The notes: a model not told the origin generated them from the letters alone. Numbered from the stretch's first letter, positions 1 through 7,457 are shown. The stretch: DNA of 9,855 nt from an uncultured Actinomycetes bacterium (GCA_946479725.1 CAMLHB010000075.1:1-9855); one strand, 5' to 3'. Numbers and translations: made by a program.

Positions 1-209
1 TTCGTCGTCGCGATGTCGGCGCCGGCGGCGAAGAAGTCGTCGTGGCCGGCGAGAACGATGCAGCGCACCTCGGGGTCGGCGTCGAGCCGCTCCAGCGCGG
101 CGAGGATCTCCTCCCGCATCTCCGCCGAGAGGGCGTTCCGCGCCTCCGGCCGGTTCAGCTGCAGCAGGGCGACGTGGAAGTCGTCAAGCGAGACCTCGAC
201 GAGGGCCAA
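1..209 (-). CDS. Enoyl-CoA hydratase/isomerase family protein, N-terminal part (runs off the window)
   Basis: The first 69 residues of a crotonase-fold protein are visible and the rest lies beyond the left edge. Members hydrate trans-2-enoyl-CoA, or catalyse related CoA-ester reactions, in beta-oxidation-type pathways in the cytoplasm. Seen directly: LNRPEARNALSAEM at residues 18-31, the classic N-terminal crotonase motif, and AAGADI at 61-66, which contributes the first oxyanion-hole element that binds the thioester carbonyl. The catalytic acidic residues lie outside the window, so hydratase cannot be told from isomerase or another crotonase. The start is TTG at 209-207. CAGGAG near the end of the upstream acyl-CoA dehydrogenase gene lies about 7 bases before it, and the two genes are separated by one base, so translation is probably coupled. 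Family call is secure; substrate is unknown. Confidence 0.88.
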   Translation of the reverse strand, partial: MALVEVSLDDFHVALLQLNRPEARNALSAEMREEILAALERLDADPEVRCIVLAGHDDFFAAGADIATT

Positions 210-210
210 C

Positions 211-1380
211 TCAGGACTCCTGCAGGGGGAGCATCGCGTTGATGCCCGTCGCGGCGCGACCGATGATCAGCTTCTGGATCTGCGAGGTGCCCTCGTAGAG
301 GGTGGTGACGCGGGCGTCGCGTAGGTAGCGCTCGACCGGGTAGTCGTCGACGTAGCCGGAGCCGCCGTGGACCTGGATCGCCAGGTTCGCGCATTCGACC
401 GCGGCCTCGGTCGCGTAGAGCTTCGCCACCGAGGTCTCCGTCGCATTCGGCTTCTTTTCGTCCTTCAGGAGGCCGGCGCGCAGGACCAGCATCCGGCTGG
501 CGTCGCGCTTGAGGATCATCTCGGCGATCATCTCCTGGACCAGCTGGAAGCGGGCCAGGGGGACGCCGAACTGCTTGCGCTCCTTTGCGTACTCGACCGA
601 GGACTGTACGCAGCCTTCGCAGATGCCGACGCAGCCGGCGGCGACGCTGTAGCGGCCGTTTTCCAGCGCACTCATCGCGACCTTGAAGCCGTCGCCGACC
701 TCGCCGAGCATCGCGTCCTCGCCGACTTCGACTTCGTCGAGGGAGATTTCGGCGGTGTCGGCGGAGCGCAGGCCGAGCTTGCCGTGGATCTCCTGGGTGG
801 TGAAGCCGGCGGAGTCGGTGGGGACGATGAAGGCGGCGAGGCCGCGGTGCTTCAGCGCCGGGTCGGTCTGGGCGAAGATCAGGGCGAAGTCGGAGACGTT
901 GCCGAGGCTGATCCACATCTTCTGGCCGCTGATCGACCAGCCGCTCTCGGTCTTCTTGGCGCGGGTGCGGAGGTTGGCGGCGTCGGAGCCGGTGTCCGGC
1001 TCGGTCAGCCCGAAGCAGCCAAGGCCCTCGCCCGCGCAGAGCCGCGGCAGCCACTTCCTCTTCTGCTCCTCGGTGCCCCACTTCTCGATCGGGCCGGCGA
1101 CCAGCGAGGTGCAGACCGAGATGACGGTGCGGGCGGAGGAGTCGGCGCGGCCGATCTCCTCGGCGATCAGGCCGTAGCTGACGTAGTGGAGCGAGCGGCC
1201 GCCGTACTCTTCGGCCACCGGCGCTCCGAGGAAGCCGATCTGGCCGAGCTTGCGCGCCAGCTCGCGGTCGAAGCGGCCCTCGCGGTCGTTCTTGCGGACG
1301 TTCGGCAGGATCTCGCGCTCGGCGAATTCCCGCGCCGCCTCGCGGATCAGCTTCTGCTCGTCGCTGTAGGTGAAGTCCAT
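211..1380 (-). CDS. Acyl-CoA dehydrogenase (short-chain type)
   Basis: A 389-residue FAD flavoenzyme, the usual length for the family, that oxidises acyl-CoA to trans-2-enoyl-CoA and passes electrons to an electron-transfer flavoprotein. Seen directly: N-terminal helical domain (about 1-115); signature CFGLTEPDTGSD at 122-133 in the middle beta domain; RKQFG at 278-282; VHGGSGY at 337-343; and LYEGTSQIQ at 361-369, whose Glu363 sits where short- and medium-chain dehydrogenases carry the catalytic base. Isovaleryl-CoA dehydrogenases carry it elsewhere. ATG at 1380 follows the stop of the aminotransferase gene after one base, and the next gene, an enoyl-CoA hydratase, starts one base after its own stop. 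The dehydrogenase and hydratase would perform consecutive steps. Chain length and branching preference cannot be read from sequence alone. Confidence 0.95.
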   Translation of the reverse strand: MDFTYSDEQKLIREAAREFAEREILPNVRKNDREGRFDRELARKLGQIGFLGAPVAEEYGGRSLHYVSYGLIAEEIGRADSSARTVISVCTSLVAGPIEKWGTEEQKRKWLPRLCAGEGLGCFGLTEPDTGSDAANLRTRAKKTESGWSISGQKMWISLGNVSDFALIFAQTDPALKHRGLAAFIVPTDSAGFTTQEIHGKLGLRSADTAEISLDEVEVGEDAMLGEVGDGFKVAMSALENGRYSVAAGCVGICEGCVQSSVEYAKERKQFGVPLARFQLVQEMIAEMILKRDASRMLVLRAGLLKDEKKPNATETSVAKLYATEAAVECANLAIQVHGGSGYVDDYPVERYLRDARVTTLYEGTSQIQKLIIGRAATGINAMLPLQES

Positions 1381-1381
1381 T

Positions 1382-2182
1382 TCAGAGTTCCCGCAGCTCT
1401 CTGCCCAGGGTCTCGGCGAAGGCCTCCTGGGCCTCGCGGGTGCGCGGGCCGGGGGCGGCGGGGAAGGCGCGCCCGTCGACCGAGGAGACGGCCTGGATCT
1501 CCCGCGTCGTCGAGGCGAGGAAGGCCTCGGAGGCTGCGTGCAGGTCCTCGACCTGCCAGCTTCCCTGTTCGACGTGGAGGGCCTTGATCATCCGGTCGCG
1601 GGTGATCGACTCCAGCACCCCGTCGGTCAGCGCCGGCGTCCGCAGCTCGCCTTCGGAGGAGACCCAGAAGATCGAGGAGGTCGGGGGCTCCAGCACGGTG
1701 CCGTCGGGACGGACCAGCACCGCCTCGTCAGCGCCGTGGGCTTTCGCCAGTCGCGTCGCCTGCATGTTGGCCGCGTAGGAGAGCGACTTGACGCCGTTGA
1801 GGATCACCGTCGGCGAGTAGGTGACGGTGGCGAGGCTGAGCGCCTCCGGGTGGTCGGGGATCGGCTCGGTGGCGGCGATGCGGCGGCCTCCGCGGGTGAC
1901 GATCAGCCGCAGCTGCCCGTCGACGTCGCCGGCCCGCTCCAGCAGGGCCTCAATCTCACTCTCCAGCGCATCGCGGTCGAAGCTCAGCTCGATCGCTGCG
2001 CTCGAGCGCTGCAGCCGGTCGAGGTGGTCGACAAGGGCGAACGGCTTTCCGCCGTAGAGGCGGATCACCTCGAAGGCGCCGTCGCCGCGGTAGAGGCCGT
2101 CGTCCTTGAGGCCGATCGTCGCCTCGGCGGTGGCGCCGATCGTCCCGTCGACGCTCGCCAGCTCTTCGAAGCCTGCAGTCAC
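1382..2182 (-). CDS. Class IV PLP-dependent aminotransferase (BCAT / aminodeoxychorismate lyase family)
   Basis: A 266-residue fold-type IV PLP enzyme. Seen directly: DDGLYRGDGAFEVIRLYGG at about 27-45, the N-terminal family motif; KPFALVDHLDRLQRS at 46-60; the Schiff-base lysine Lys132 in NGVKSLSYAANM; Glu165 in LEPPTSSIFWV, the residue expected to contact the pyridine nitrogen; and TPALTDGVLESITR at 182-195, the phosphate-binding region. The family includes branched-chain aminotransferases, D-amino-acid transaminases and 4-amino-4-deoxychorismate lyase (PabC). The length is nearer PabC and D-amino-acid transaminase than the usual branched-chain enzyme (about 300 or more). However, the neighbours are acyl-CoA genes rather than folate genes, which favours amino-acid catabolism by inference. 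The start is GTG at 2182 with no strong ribosome binding site; it lies 18 bases after the protease stop and may be coupled. Confidence 0.85.
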   Translation of the reverse strand: MTAGFEELASVDGTIGATAEATIGLKDDGLYRGDGAFEVIRLYGGKPFALVDHLDRLQRSSAAIELSFDRDALESEIEALLERAGDVDGQLRLIVTRGGRRIAATEPIPDHPEALSLATVTYSPTVILNGVKSLSYAANMQATRLAKAHGADEAVLVRPDGTVLEPPTSSIFWVSSEGELRTPALTDGVLESITRDRMIKALHVEQGSWQVEDLHAASEAFLASTTREIQAVSSVDGRAFPAAPGPRTREAQEAFAETLGRELREL

Positions 2183-2200
2183 GCGCGCGAGGCTACCGCG

Positions 2201-3397
2201 TCAGCCGTGCTTGCTGTGGATCCGGCAGCCGGGGCCGCCGAGGTGGTCCTTGGAGATACAGCGGCTCGCCACCCAGCGGACGCGGAAGTGGCTGTCCCAG
2301 GCGTTGGTGTCCTGGCGGCGAACGTAGAAGGGGGTGACGAGGCCGGCGTAGATGGTGTGGTGGCTGAGCCAGGCGATTTCGCAGCGGTAGCGGGTGCGGC
2401 TGGCCTTGCGGCAGCTGCCGGAGACCTTGCTGAGGTCGGCGAAGCGCTGGCCGAAGGCGTTGAAGAGGGTGTAGACCGCGAACTCCTCGGCGACCGTCTT
2501 CGTCATCGCCGGCAGCGGCGTCGCCGGGTCGACGAACGGAGCGGGCGTCCCGGTTTCGGTCGCGGCGATCCATTCCGAGACCCAGGTGGAGACGTAGTCG
2601 ACGCGGGTGAGGACGTTCGGCGCCTCGGGGGTGCAGAGCGGGCCAACGATGCTGATCACGCCGAGCTCGACCGGGGTGCCGTCGGCACGGGTGCCGATCG
2701 CCGGACCGCCGCTGTCGCCGAAGCAGGTGCCCGATTTGTTCGCCGGCGGGCTCAGCAGGCAGAGCTGGACCGCGGGGGAGAATTCCCGGTAGAAACCGCG
2801 GGTTTTCCGCTGGCAGGTGGTCGCGCGCTGGATTTCCATCGGCGCCGAGCGCAGGTTCGACGGCGCCTGTCGGTTCTGGGCCCGGGTCAGCCCCCAGCCG
2901 GCGACGGTTACCGGAGCGCCGCCTTCGTAGAGGGCGGCGTCGGCGGCGCCGGCGAGCGGCAGGGCCGGGGCGCTGGTCGGGCGCGAGAGGATCAACAGGG
3001 CGGCGTCGCCGTGGATCACACCGGGATCGAAGGAGGGGAAGACGTGGACGGCGCTGACGTCGAAGATATTTTCCGCGGTCGCCTGCTTCGGGTTGGCGAT
3101 GTTGGTCGCGACTGCGTATTCACCCGGCTTCGTCAGCTCGCCGGTTTCGATGTCCTCGGCGCAGTGGCCGGCGGTGAGGATCACCCGCGGCGCCACCACG
3201 CTGCCACTGCAGGCGAAACCGGAGTGCTTGTTCCCGGCCTCGATGTAGGCGAGCGAGGGGAACTGTTCGATCGTCGCCGAGCTGCCGCCGATGATCGAGG
3301 CCTGCGCCCCGCCCGAGGCCGAGGCGGCCGCGGGCAGCCCGAGGGTCAGTGCCAGAATCGCGCCGCAGAGGATCGTCAGCAGTCGTTTCCCCGCCAT
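2201..3397 (-). CDS. Secreted chymotrypsin-fold (S1) serine protease with extra C-terminal domain
   Basis: A 398-residue exported protease. Seen directly: signal peptide (basic MAGKR, hydrophobic 6-24, Ala-rich cleavage region ending near ASASG); an IIGG activation site at 35-38 after a very short pro-segment; and the complete triad His78 (TAGHC), Asp131 (HGDAALLIL) and Ser229 (CFGDSGGP). Cysteine pairs corresponding to chymotrypsin 42-58, 168-182 and 191-220 are present. The pocket residue six before the catalytic serine is Gly, not the Asp of trypsin, so Lys/Arg specificity is unlikely. Residues from about 285 form a separate domain with SCRKASRTRYRC and two further Cys, of a style I associate with secreted Thermoleophilia proteins. 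ATG at 3397 is preferred because GAGG lies six bases upstream at 3407-3404; ATG 3403, which has AGGG eight bases upstream, and GTG 3412 are also possible. Confidence 0.93.
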   Translation of the reverse strand: MAGKRLLTILCGAILALTLGLPAAASASGGAQASIIGGSSATIEQFPSLAYIEAGNKHSGFACSGSVVAPRVILTAGHCAEDIETGELTKPGEYAVATNIANPKQATAENIFDVSAVHVFPSFDPGVIHGDAALLILSRPTSAPALPLAGAADAALYEGGAPVTVAGWGLTRAQNRQAPSNLRSAPMEIQRATTCQRKTRGFYREFSPAVQLCLLSPPANKSGTCFGDSGGPAIGTRADGTPVELGVISIVGPLCTPEAPNVLTRVDYVSTWVSEWIAATETGTPAPFVDPATPLPAMTKTVAEEFAVYTLFNAFGQRFADLSKVSGSCRKASRTRYRCEIAWLSHHTIYAGLVTPFYVRRQDTNAWDSHFRVRWVASRCISKDHLGGPGCRIHSKHG

Positions 3398-3425
3398 CTG
3401 CATCCTCAACACCCTAGTTAAGCGT

Positions 3426-4625
<1,200 letters not shown>

Positions 4626-4649
4626 CGCTGCGAACCGTATCCTTCTCGG
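4626..4649. promoter_or_regulatory. Divergent start-to-start junction with back-to-back candidate -10 boxes
   Basis: Only 24 bases separate the thiolase ATG (minus) from the small membrane-protein GTG (plus). Plus strand: TATCCT at 4638-4643 matches TANNNT, and a start site 6-7 bases downstream would fall on the GTG itself at 4650. Minus strand: TACGGT at 4639-4634 matches TANNNT and would initiate within a few bases of ATG 4625. Neither gene has a Shine-Dalgarno sequence in this space and no good -35 box is seen. Leaderless or near-leaderless transcription in both directions is therefore inferred, not shown. Confidence 0.35.
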
Positions 4650-4943
4650 GTGCTCTTCATCCTCGGAACCCTGGGTCTGCTGGCCTTCATGGTCGGGGTC
4701 CTGCTGGTGGTCGGCCACTTCTACCCCGGCAGCTCCGCCAGCCTCGTCGACTGGGTCCCGACCCGCTCGCCCGAGGTCGAGGCGCAGAACGAGATCGACG
4801 ACGTGCGCCAGATGATGGAGGCCCAGAACGAGATGCGGCGGCGGCGCGGGGCCCCCGAGCTGACCGAGGAGGACCTCCACCGCGGGGTTGCCGAGGACGA
4901 GAAGCTGCGCCTGCGCGGCCGTGGTCCCTTCGAGGCCGGCTGA
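4650..4943 (+). CDS. Small single-pass membrane protein with charged cytoplasmic-type tail
   Basis: I do not recognise this 97-residue protein. Seen directly: residues 1-22 are a hydrophobic helix (LFILGTLGLLAFMVGVLLVV), then a short linker to about 40. A predicted helical charged region at 41-66 follows, where EAQNE occurs twice (44-48 and 57-61, 13 residues apart), and it ends in the basic patch RRRR (63-66). ELTEEDLHRGVAEDEKLRLRGRG makes up the tail. The hydrophobic stretch is uncleaved in appearance, so a membrane-anchored protein is inferred. The GTG at 4650 is chosen because it gives a complete membrane helix; the first ATG (4689) would cut it in half. The gene is one base from the following Rossmann-fold gene, so the two are probably cotranscribed. 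No function can be assigned. Confidence 0.72.
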   Translation: MLFILGTLGLLAFMVGVLLVVGHFYPGSSASLVDWVPTRSPEVEAQNEIDDVRQMMEAQNEMRRRRGAPELTEEDLHRGVAEDEKLRLRGRGPFEAG

Positions 4944-4944
4944 G

Positions 4945-5424
4945 TTGGCGCGGGCACTGATCGTCGGCTGCGGTTGCCGCGGCCGGGAGCTTGGCGCGCG
5001 GCTCCTGGAGGATGGGTGGGCGGTGAGGGGGACCAGCCGGCGGAAGGAGGCCCTGGGGGAGATCGAGGCGGCGGGGATCGAGCCGGCGCTGGCCGACCCC
5101 GATCGTCCGGGGACGATCCTCGAGCTGGTCGGCGACGTCGCCGTCCTCGTCCTCCTGCTCGGCAACGCGAAGGGAAGCGCCGAGGAGCTCGAAGCGATCC
5201 ACGGACCGCGCCTGGAGCGCCTGATGGAACACCTGGTCGAAACCCCGGTCAGAGGCGTCCTCTACGAGGGAACCGCGGCGGGGGAGCAGATAGTCCGCGA
5301 TGCCGCTCGAACCTGGCGTATCCCAGTGCGCATCGTGCCGAGACCGCCAAAACCCGTACAGAGTCCGGGTTCTTGCGGCCTCGAGGAGGAAGTGCGCGCC
5401 GTGCTGGCCGGCGGCCCTAAATAG
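4945..5424 (+). CDS. Short NAD(P)-binding Rossmann-fold protein
   Basis: A 159-residue protein. Seen directly: after the start, ALIVGCGCRGRELG holds the dinucleotide-binding GxGxxG (Gly8, Gly10, Gly13) directly after beta strand 1. GWAVRGTSRR at 24-33 ends the second strand with arginines, which suggests NADP. VAVLVLLLG is a further core strand and GVLYEGTA resembles the strand preceding the SDR active site. It recalls atypical/extended SDR or NAD-dependent epimerase-like proteins such as YeeZ, but those run to about 270 residues. There is no clear YxxxK catalytic pair and no substrate domain, so this may be a minimal binding domain. The start is TTG at 4945, with GAGG at 4932-4935 nine bases upstream, one base after the membrane-protein stop. 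Real gene likely; activity unknown. Confidence 0.75.
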   Translation: MARALIVGCGCRGRELGARLLEDGWAVRGTSRRKEALGEIEAAGIEPALADPDRPGTILELVGDVAVLVLLLGNAKGSAEELEAIHGPRLERLMEHLVETPVRGVLYEGTAAGEQIVRDAARTWRIPVRIVPRPPKPVQSPGSCGLEEEVRAVLAGGPK

Positions 5425-5446
5425 CTAAACTCCGATAGGGATTCAG
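5425..5446. promoter_or_regulatory. Imperfect 22-bp palindrome upstream of the peroxiredoxin gene (candidate operator)
   Basis: Centred between 5435 and 5436, seven of the eleven symmetrical base pairs are complementary. Outer arms CT/AG and AA/TT and the core CC-AT-GG all match. It starts directly after the upstream stop codon and is bracketed by identical TAAATAG copies at 5418-5424 and 5448-5454. A TANNNT box (TAAACT, 5426-5431) lies inside it, so a bound repressor could cover a promoter. No regulator is encoded in the window; which family might bind is unknown. Confidence 0.35.
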
Positions 5447-5470
5447 GTAAATAGACGAAAGCAGCGCGAG

Positions 5471-5475
5471 AGGAG
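5471..5475 (+). promoter_or_regulatory. Strong ribosome binding site of the peroxiredoxin gene
   Basis: AGGAG, within GAGAGGAGCG, is seven bases before ATG 5483. It is the clearest Shine-Dalgarno sequence in the window and fits high expression of an abundant antioxidant enzyme. It also fixes the start codon. Confidence 0.8.
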
Positions 5476-5482
5476 CGTTTTC

Positions 5483-6148
5483 ATGGCTCTGCAGCTCGGA
5501 GACGTAGCACCAGATTTCGAGGCCGACACCACCCAGGGTCGGATCAAGTTCCACGACTGGATCGACGGGTCCTGGGCGGTTCTGTTCTCCCACCCGAAGG
5601 ACTTCACCCCGGTCTGCACGACCGAGCTCGGCTACATGGCCAGCATCCAGCCCGAGTTCGACAAGCGCGGCGTCAAGATCGCCGGGCTCTCGATCGATCC
5701 GCTCGACAAACACGAGGCCTGGGCCGACGACATCGAGGAGACGCAGGGCGCGCGGCCCGAGTACCCGATCATCAGTGACGCCGACTTCTCGATCGCCAAG
5801 GCCTACGGGATGCTGGCGGCCGACGTCTCCGGCGATCCCGGCGACCGCACCCCGGCCGACAACCAGACGGTCCGCAACGTCTTCGTCATCGGCCCCGACA
5901 AGAAGATCAAACTGATCCTCGTCTACCCGATGACCACCGGCCGCAACTTCGACGAGGTGCTGCGGGTGATCGACTCGTTGCAGCTGACCGCGAACAACAA
6001 AGTCGCCACTCCGGCGCAGTGGAACCGCGGCGACGACGTGATCATCTCCGGCTCGGTCAAAGAGGACGAGGCGAAGGAACTCTGGCCCGAGGGCTGGGAG
6101 TCGCCGAAGCCGTACATAAGGATCGTCCCCGACCCCAGCAAGAACTAA
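5483..6148 (+). CDS. 1-Cys peroxiredoxin (Prx6/AhpC-TSA family)
   Basis: A 221-residue cytoplasmic thiol peroxidase that reduces hydrogen peroxide and organic hydroperoxides. Seen directly: LGDVAPDFEADTTQG at 5-19; peroxidatic Cys45 in DFTPVCTTE with Thr42, the family's PxxxTxxC active site; Arg131 in NQTVRNVFVI, expected to stabilise the thiolate; and the long C-terminal extension of the Prx6 group (about 170-221, ending WPEGWESPKPYIRIVPDPSKN). Cys45 is the only cysteine, so no internal or partner resolving cysteine exists and an external thiol must recycle it. The Prx6 group is usually 210-225 residues. It has its own leader with a palindrome and a strong ribosome binding site, separate from the two plus-strand genes before it. 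Its stop codon overlaps that of the convergent Nudix gene. Confidence 0.96.
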   Translation: MALQLGDVAPDFEADTTQGRIKFHDWIDGSWAVLFSHPKDFTPVCTTELGYMASIQPEFDKRGVKIAGLSIDPLDKHEAWADDIEETQGARPEYPIISDADFSIAKAYGMLAADVSGDPGDRTPADNQTVRNVFVIGPDKKIKLILVYPMTTGRNFDEVLRVIDSLQLTANNKVATPAQWNRGDDVIISGSVKEDEAKELWPEGWESPKPYIRIVPDPSKN

Positions 6149-6621
6149 CCGAGGCGCTTCAGCAGGTCCGCGAGGATCCGGGCGGTTGCTCCCCAGATCA
6201 GCTGCCCCTCGACCTCGTAGGTGGGGGTGTGGATGGGTACGCCGCGCCGGATCAGGCGGCGCATCTCGTAGCCCTCGCGCAGCAGCTCCAGCGAGAAGGT
6301 GAGGACGGTCTCGACCTCGCTCGGGTTCGGCCGCAGGTCGAGCTCGCGCGGGTGGGGAACGTAGCCGACGAAGGGGTGGACGAGGTAGTTGGTGACGAAG
6401 GTCTTGATCGCGGGCAGCGCCTCGCCGGCCTTCACCTGGGCCGGGTCGAGGCCGATCTCCTCCTCGGCCTCGCGCAGCGCCGTCGCCAGCAGGTCGGCGT
6501 CGCCCTCGTCACGGCGGCCGCCGGGGAAGGAGATCTCGCCGGCGTGGCGGCGCAGGTCGGCGCGGCGCTCGGTGAAGACGAGGCCGGGTTCATCGGGCCA
6601 GCCGTAGAGCGGCAGCAGCAC
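6145..6621 (-). CDS. Nudix hydrolase, CoA pyrophosphatase type (NudL/YeaB-like)
   Basis: A protein of about 158 residues of the family that hydrolyses CoA and oxidised or acyl-CoA derivatives to 4'-phosphopantetheine products and adenosine 3',5'-bisphosphate. Seen directly, numbered from GTG 6621: FTERRADLRRHAGEISFPGG at 16-35, matching the CoA-pyrophosphatase signature that precedes the Nudix helix, and TALREAEEEIGL at 47-58, the Nudix box core REUxEExGU, whose glutamates bind Mg2+. The first Nudix Glu position is not conserved here, as is common in this subfamily. GTG 6621 has GAGG five bases upstream but trims the first beta strand (AAVLLPL). A CTG at 6648, overlapping the SDR stop as CTGA, would give nine more residues and is a plausible alternative. 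Last gene of the DUF1015 operon. Confidence 0.9.
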   Translation of the reverse strand: MLLPLYGWPDEPGLVFTERRADLRRHAGEISFPGGRRDEGDADLLATALREAEEEIGLDPAQVKAGEALPAIKTFVTNYLVHPFVGYVPHPRELDLRPNPSEVETVLTFSLELLREGYEMRRLIRRGVPIHTPTYEVEGQLIWGATARILADLLKRLG

Positions 6622-6644
6622 CGCCGCCTCAACCGAGTGGCCGA

Positions 6645-7457
6645 TCAGATGATCACCTGGACGGTCCCTCCGTCCACGGACCAGGCGGCGCCGGCGACAT
6701 AGGAGGCGCGCTCGGAGCAGAGGAAGACGATCGTCGCGGCGATCTCCTGCGGGTGGGCGAGGCGGCCGATCGGGCGCTTCGAGCCGGCTTCGGTTAGCGC
6801 CTCCTCGCGACTCTGGGCGCCGGAGATCTCCATCGACTGGTCGAGCAGGCCGCCGGGCTCCATCCACATCTCCGCCTCGACCGGACCTGGGGCGACGGCG
6901 TTGACGAGGACGCCGGTCTTCGCGTAGCGGTCGGCGAAGAGGCGCGAGAGCGAAAGCTCGGCCGCCTTGGCGACCGAGTACTCGGCCATCGCCGCCGAGG
7001 GCCGCTTGCCGGCGGTTGAGCAGACGTTGACGACGCGGCCCCAGCCGCGCTCGACCATCGGCGGGATCGCCGCCCGCATCGCCCGCAGCGGCGCCATCAC
7101 GTTGAGCTCGTACTGGGCGCGCCAGTCCTCGTCGGGAACCTCGTCGAGGTCGCGCCACTTGGCGGCGCCGGCGTTGTTGACGAGGGCGTCGAGGGCGCCG
7201 AAGCGCTCCTCGCAGGCGGCCAGCATCCGCTCGCCGGCGTCGTCGGCGGTGACGTCGAGGACAAGCGAAGCGGCTTCTCCTCCCGCGGGCTGCCCCTTCA
7301 GCGCGGCTTCGGCGGTGACGCTTGCCAGGCGCTCCTGGCCGCGTGCGACGAGGAGCACTTTCGCTCCCTCGGCGCACAACTGGAATGCCACCTCCCGGCC
7401 GATGCCGCTGCTGGCGCCGGTGACGACGCAGGCCCGCCCGGCCAGGCCGAGGTCCAT
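6645..7457 (-). CDS. SDR-family NAD(P)-dependent oxidoreductase
   Basis: A 270-residue classical short-chain dehydrogenase/reductase. Seen directly: TGASSGIG at 13-20 for cofactor binding; NNAG at 94-97; Asn119; catalytic Ser147, Tyr160 and Lys164 (YSVAK); NAVAPGPVEAEM at 186-197; and a C-terminal VDGG typical of 3-oxoacyl-ACP reductase-like members. ARGQERL at the end of the second strand hints at NADP. The substrate is unknown: the family covers 3-oxoacyl reductases, sugar, steroid and many other alcohol dehydrogenases. ATG at 7457 shares one base with the OsmC stop (TGATG), and GGAG lies eight bases upstream, so it is read by coupled translation. The following Nudix gene starts within about 25 bases. 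Family call is certain, function generic. Confidence 0.94.
   Translation of the reverse strand: MDLGLAGRACVVTGASSGIGREVAFQLCAEGAKVLLVARGQERLASVTAEAALKGQPAGGEAASLVLDVTADDAGERMLAACEERFGALDALVNNAGAAKWRDLDEVPDEDWRAQYELNVMAPLRAMRAAIPPMVERGWGRVVNVCSTAGKRPSAAMAEYSVAKAAELSLSRLFADRYAKTGVLVNAVAPGPVEAEMWMEPGGLLDQSMEISGAQSREEALTEAGSKRPIGRLAHPQEIAATIVFLCSERASYVAGAAWSVDGGTVQVII

Noticed and set aside
1370..3421. Very long plus-strand open frame opposite the aminotransferase and protease genes
   Set aside because: It encodes Gly/Ala/Arg/Asp-rich sequence with no family motif and lies antisense to two genes with complete catalytic motifs. Long antisense frames are expected at this G+C content.
4626..5165. 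Upstream extension of the thiolase frame on the minus strand
   Set aside because: The thiolase family N-terminus begins at ATG 4625. The extension is Arg/Ser/Pro-rich and antisense to two plus-strand genes.
6019..6702. Plus-strand open frame across the peroxiredoxin end and the Nudix gene
   Set aside because: It is out of frame with the peroxiredoxin and antisense to a Nudix gene with intact signature motifs.
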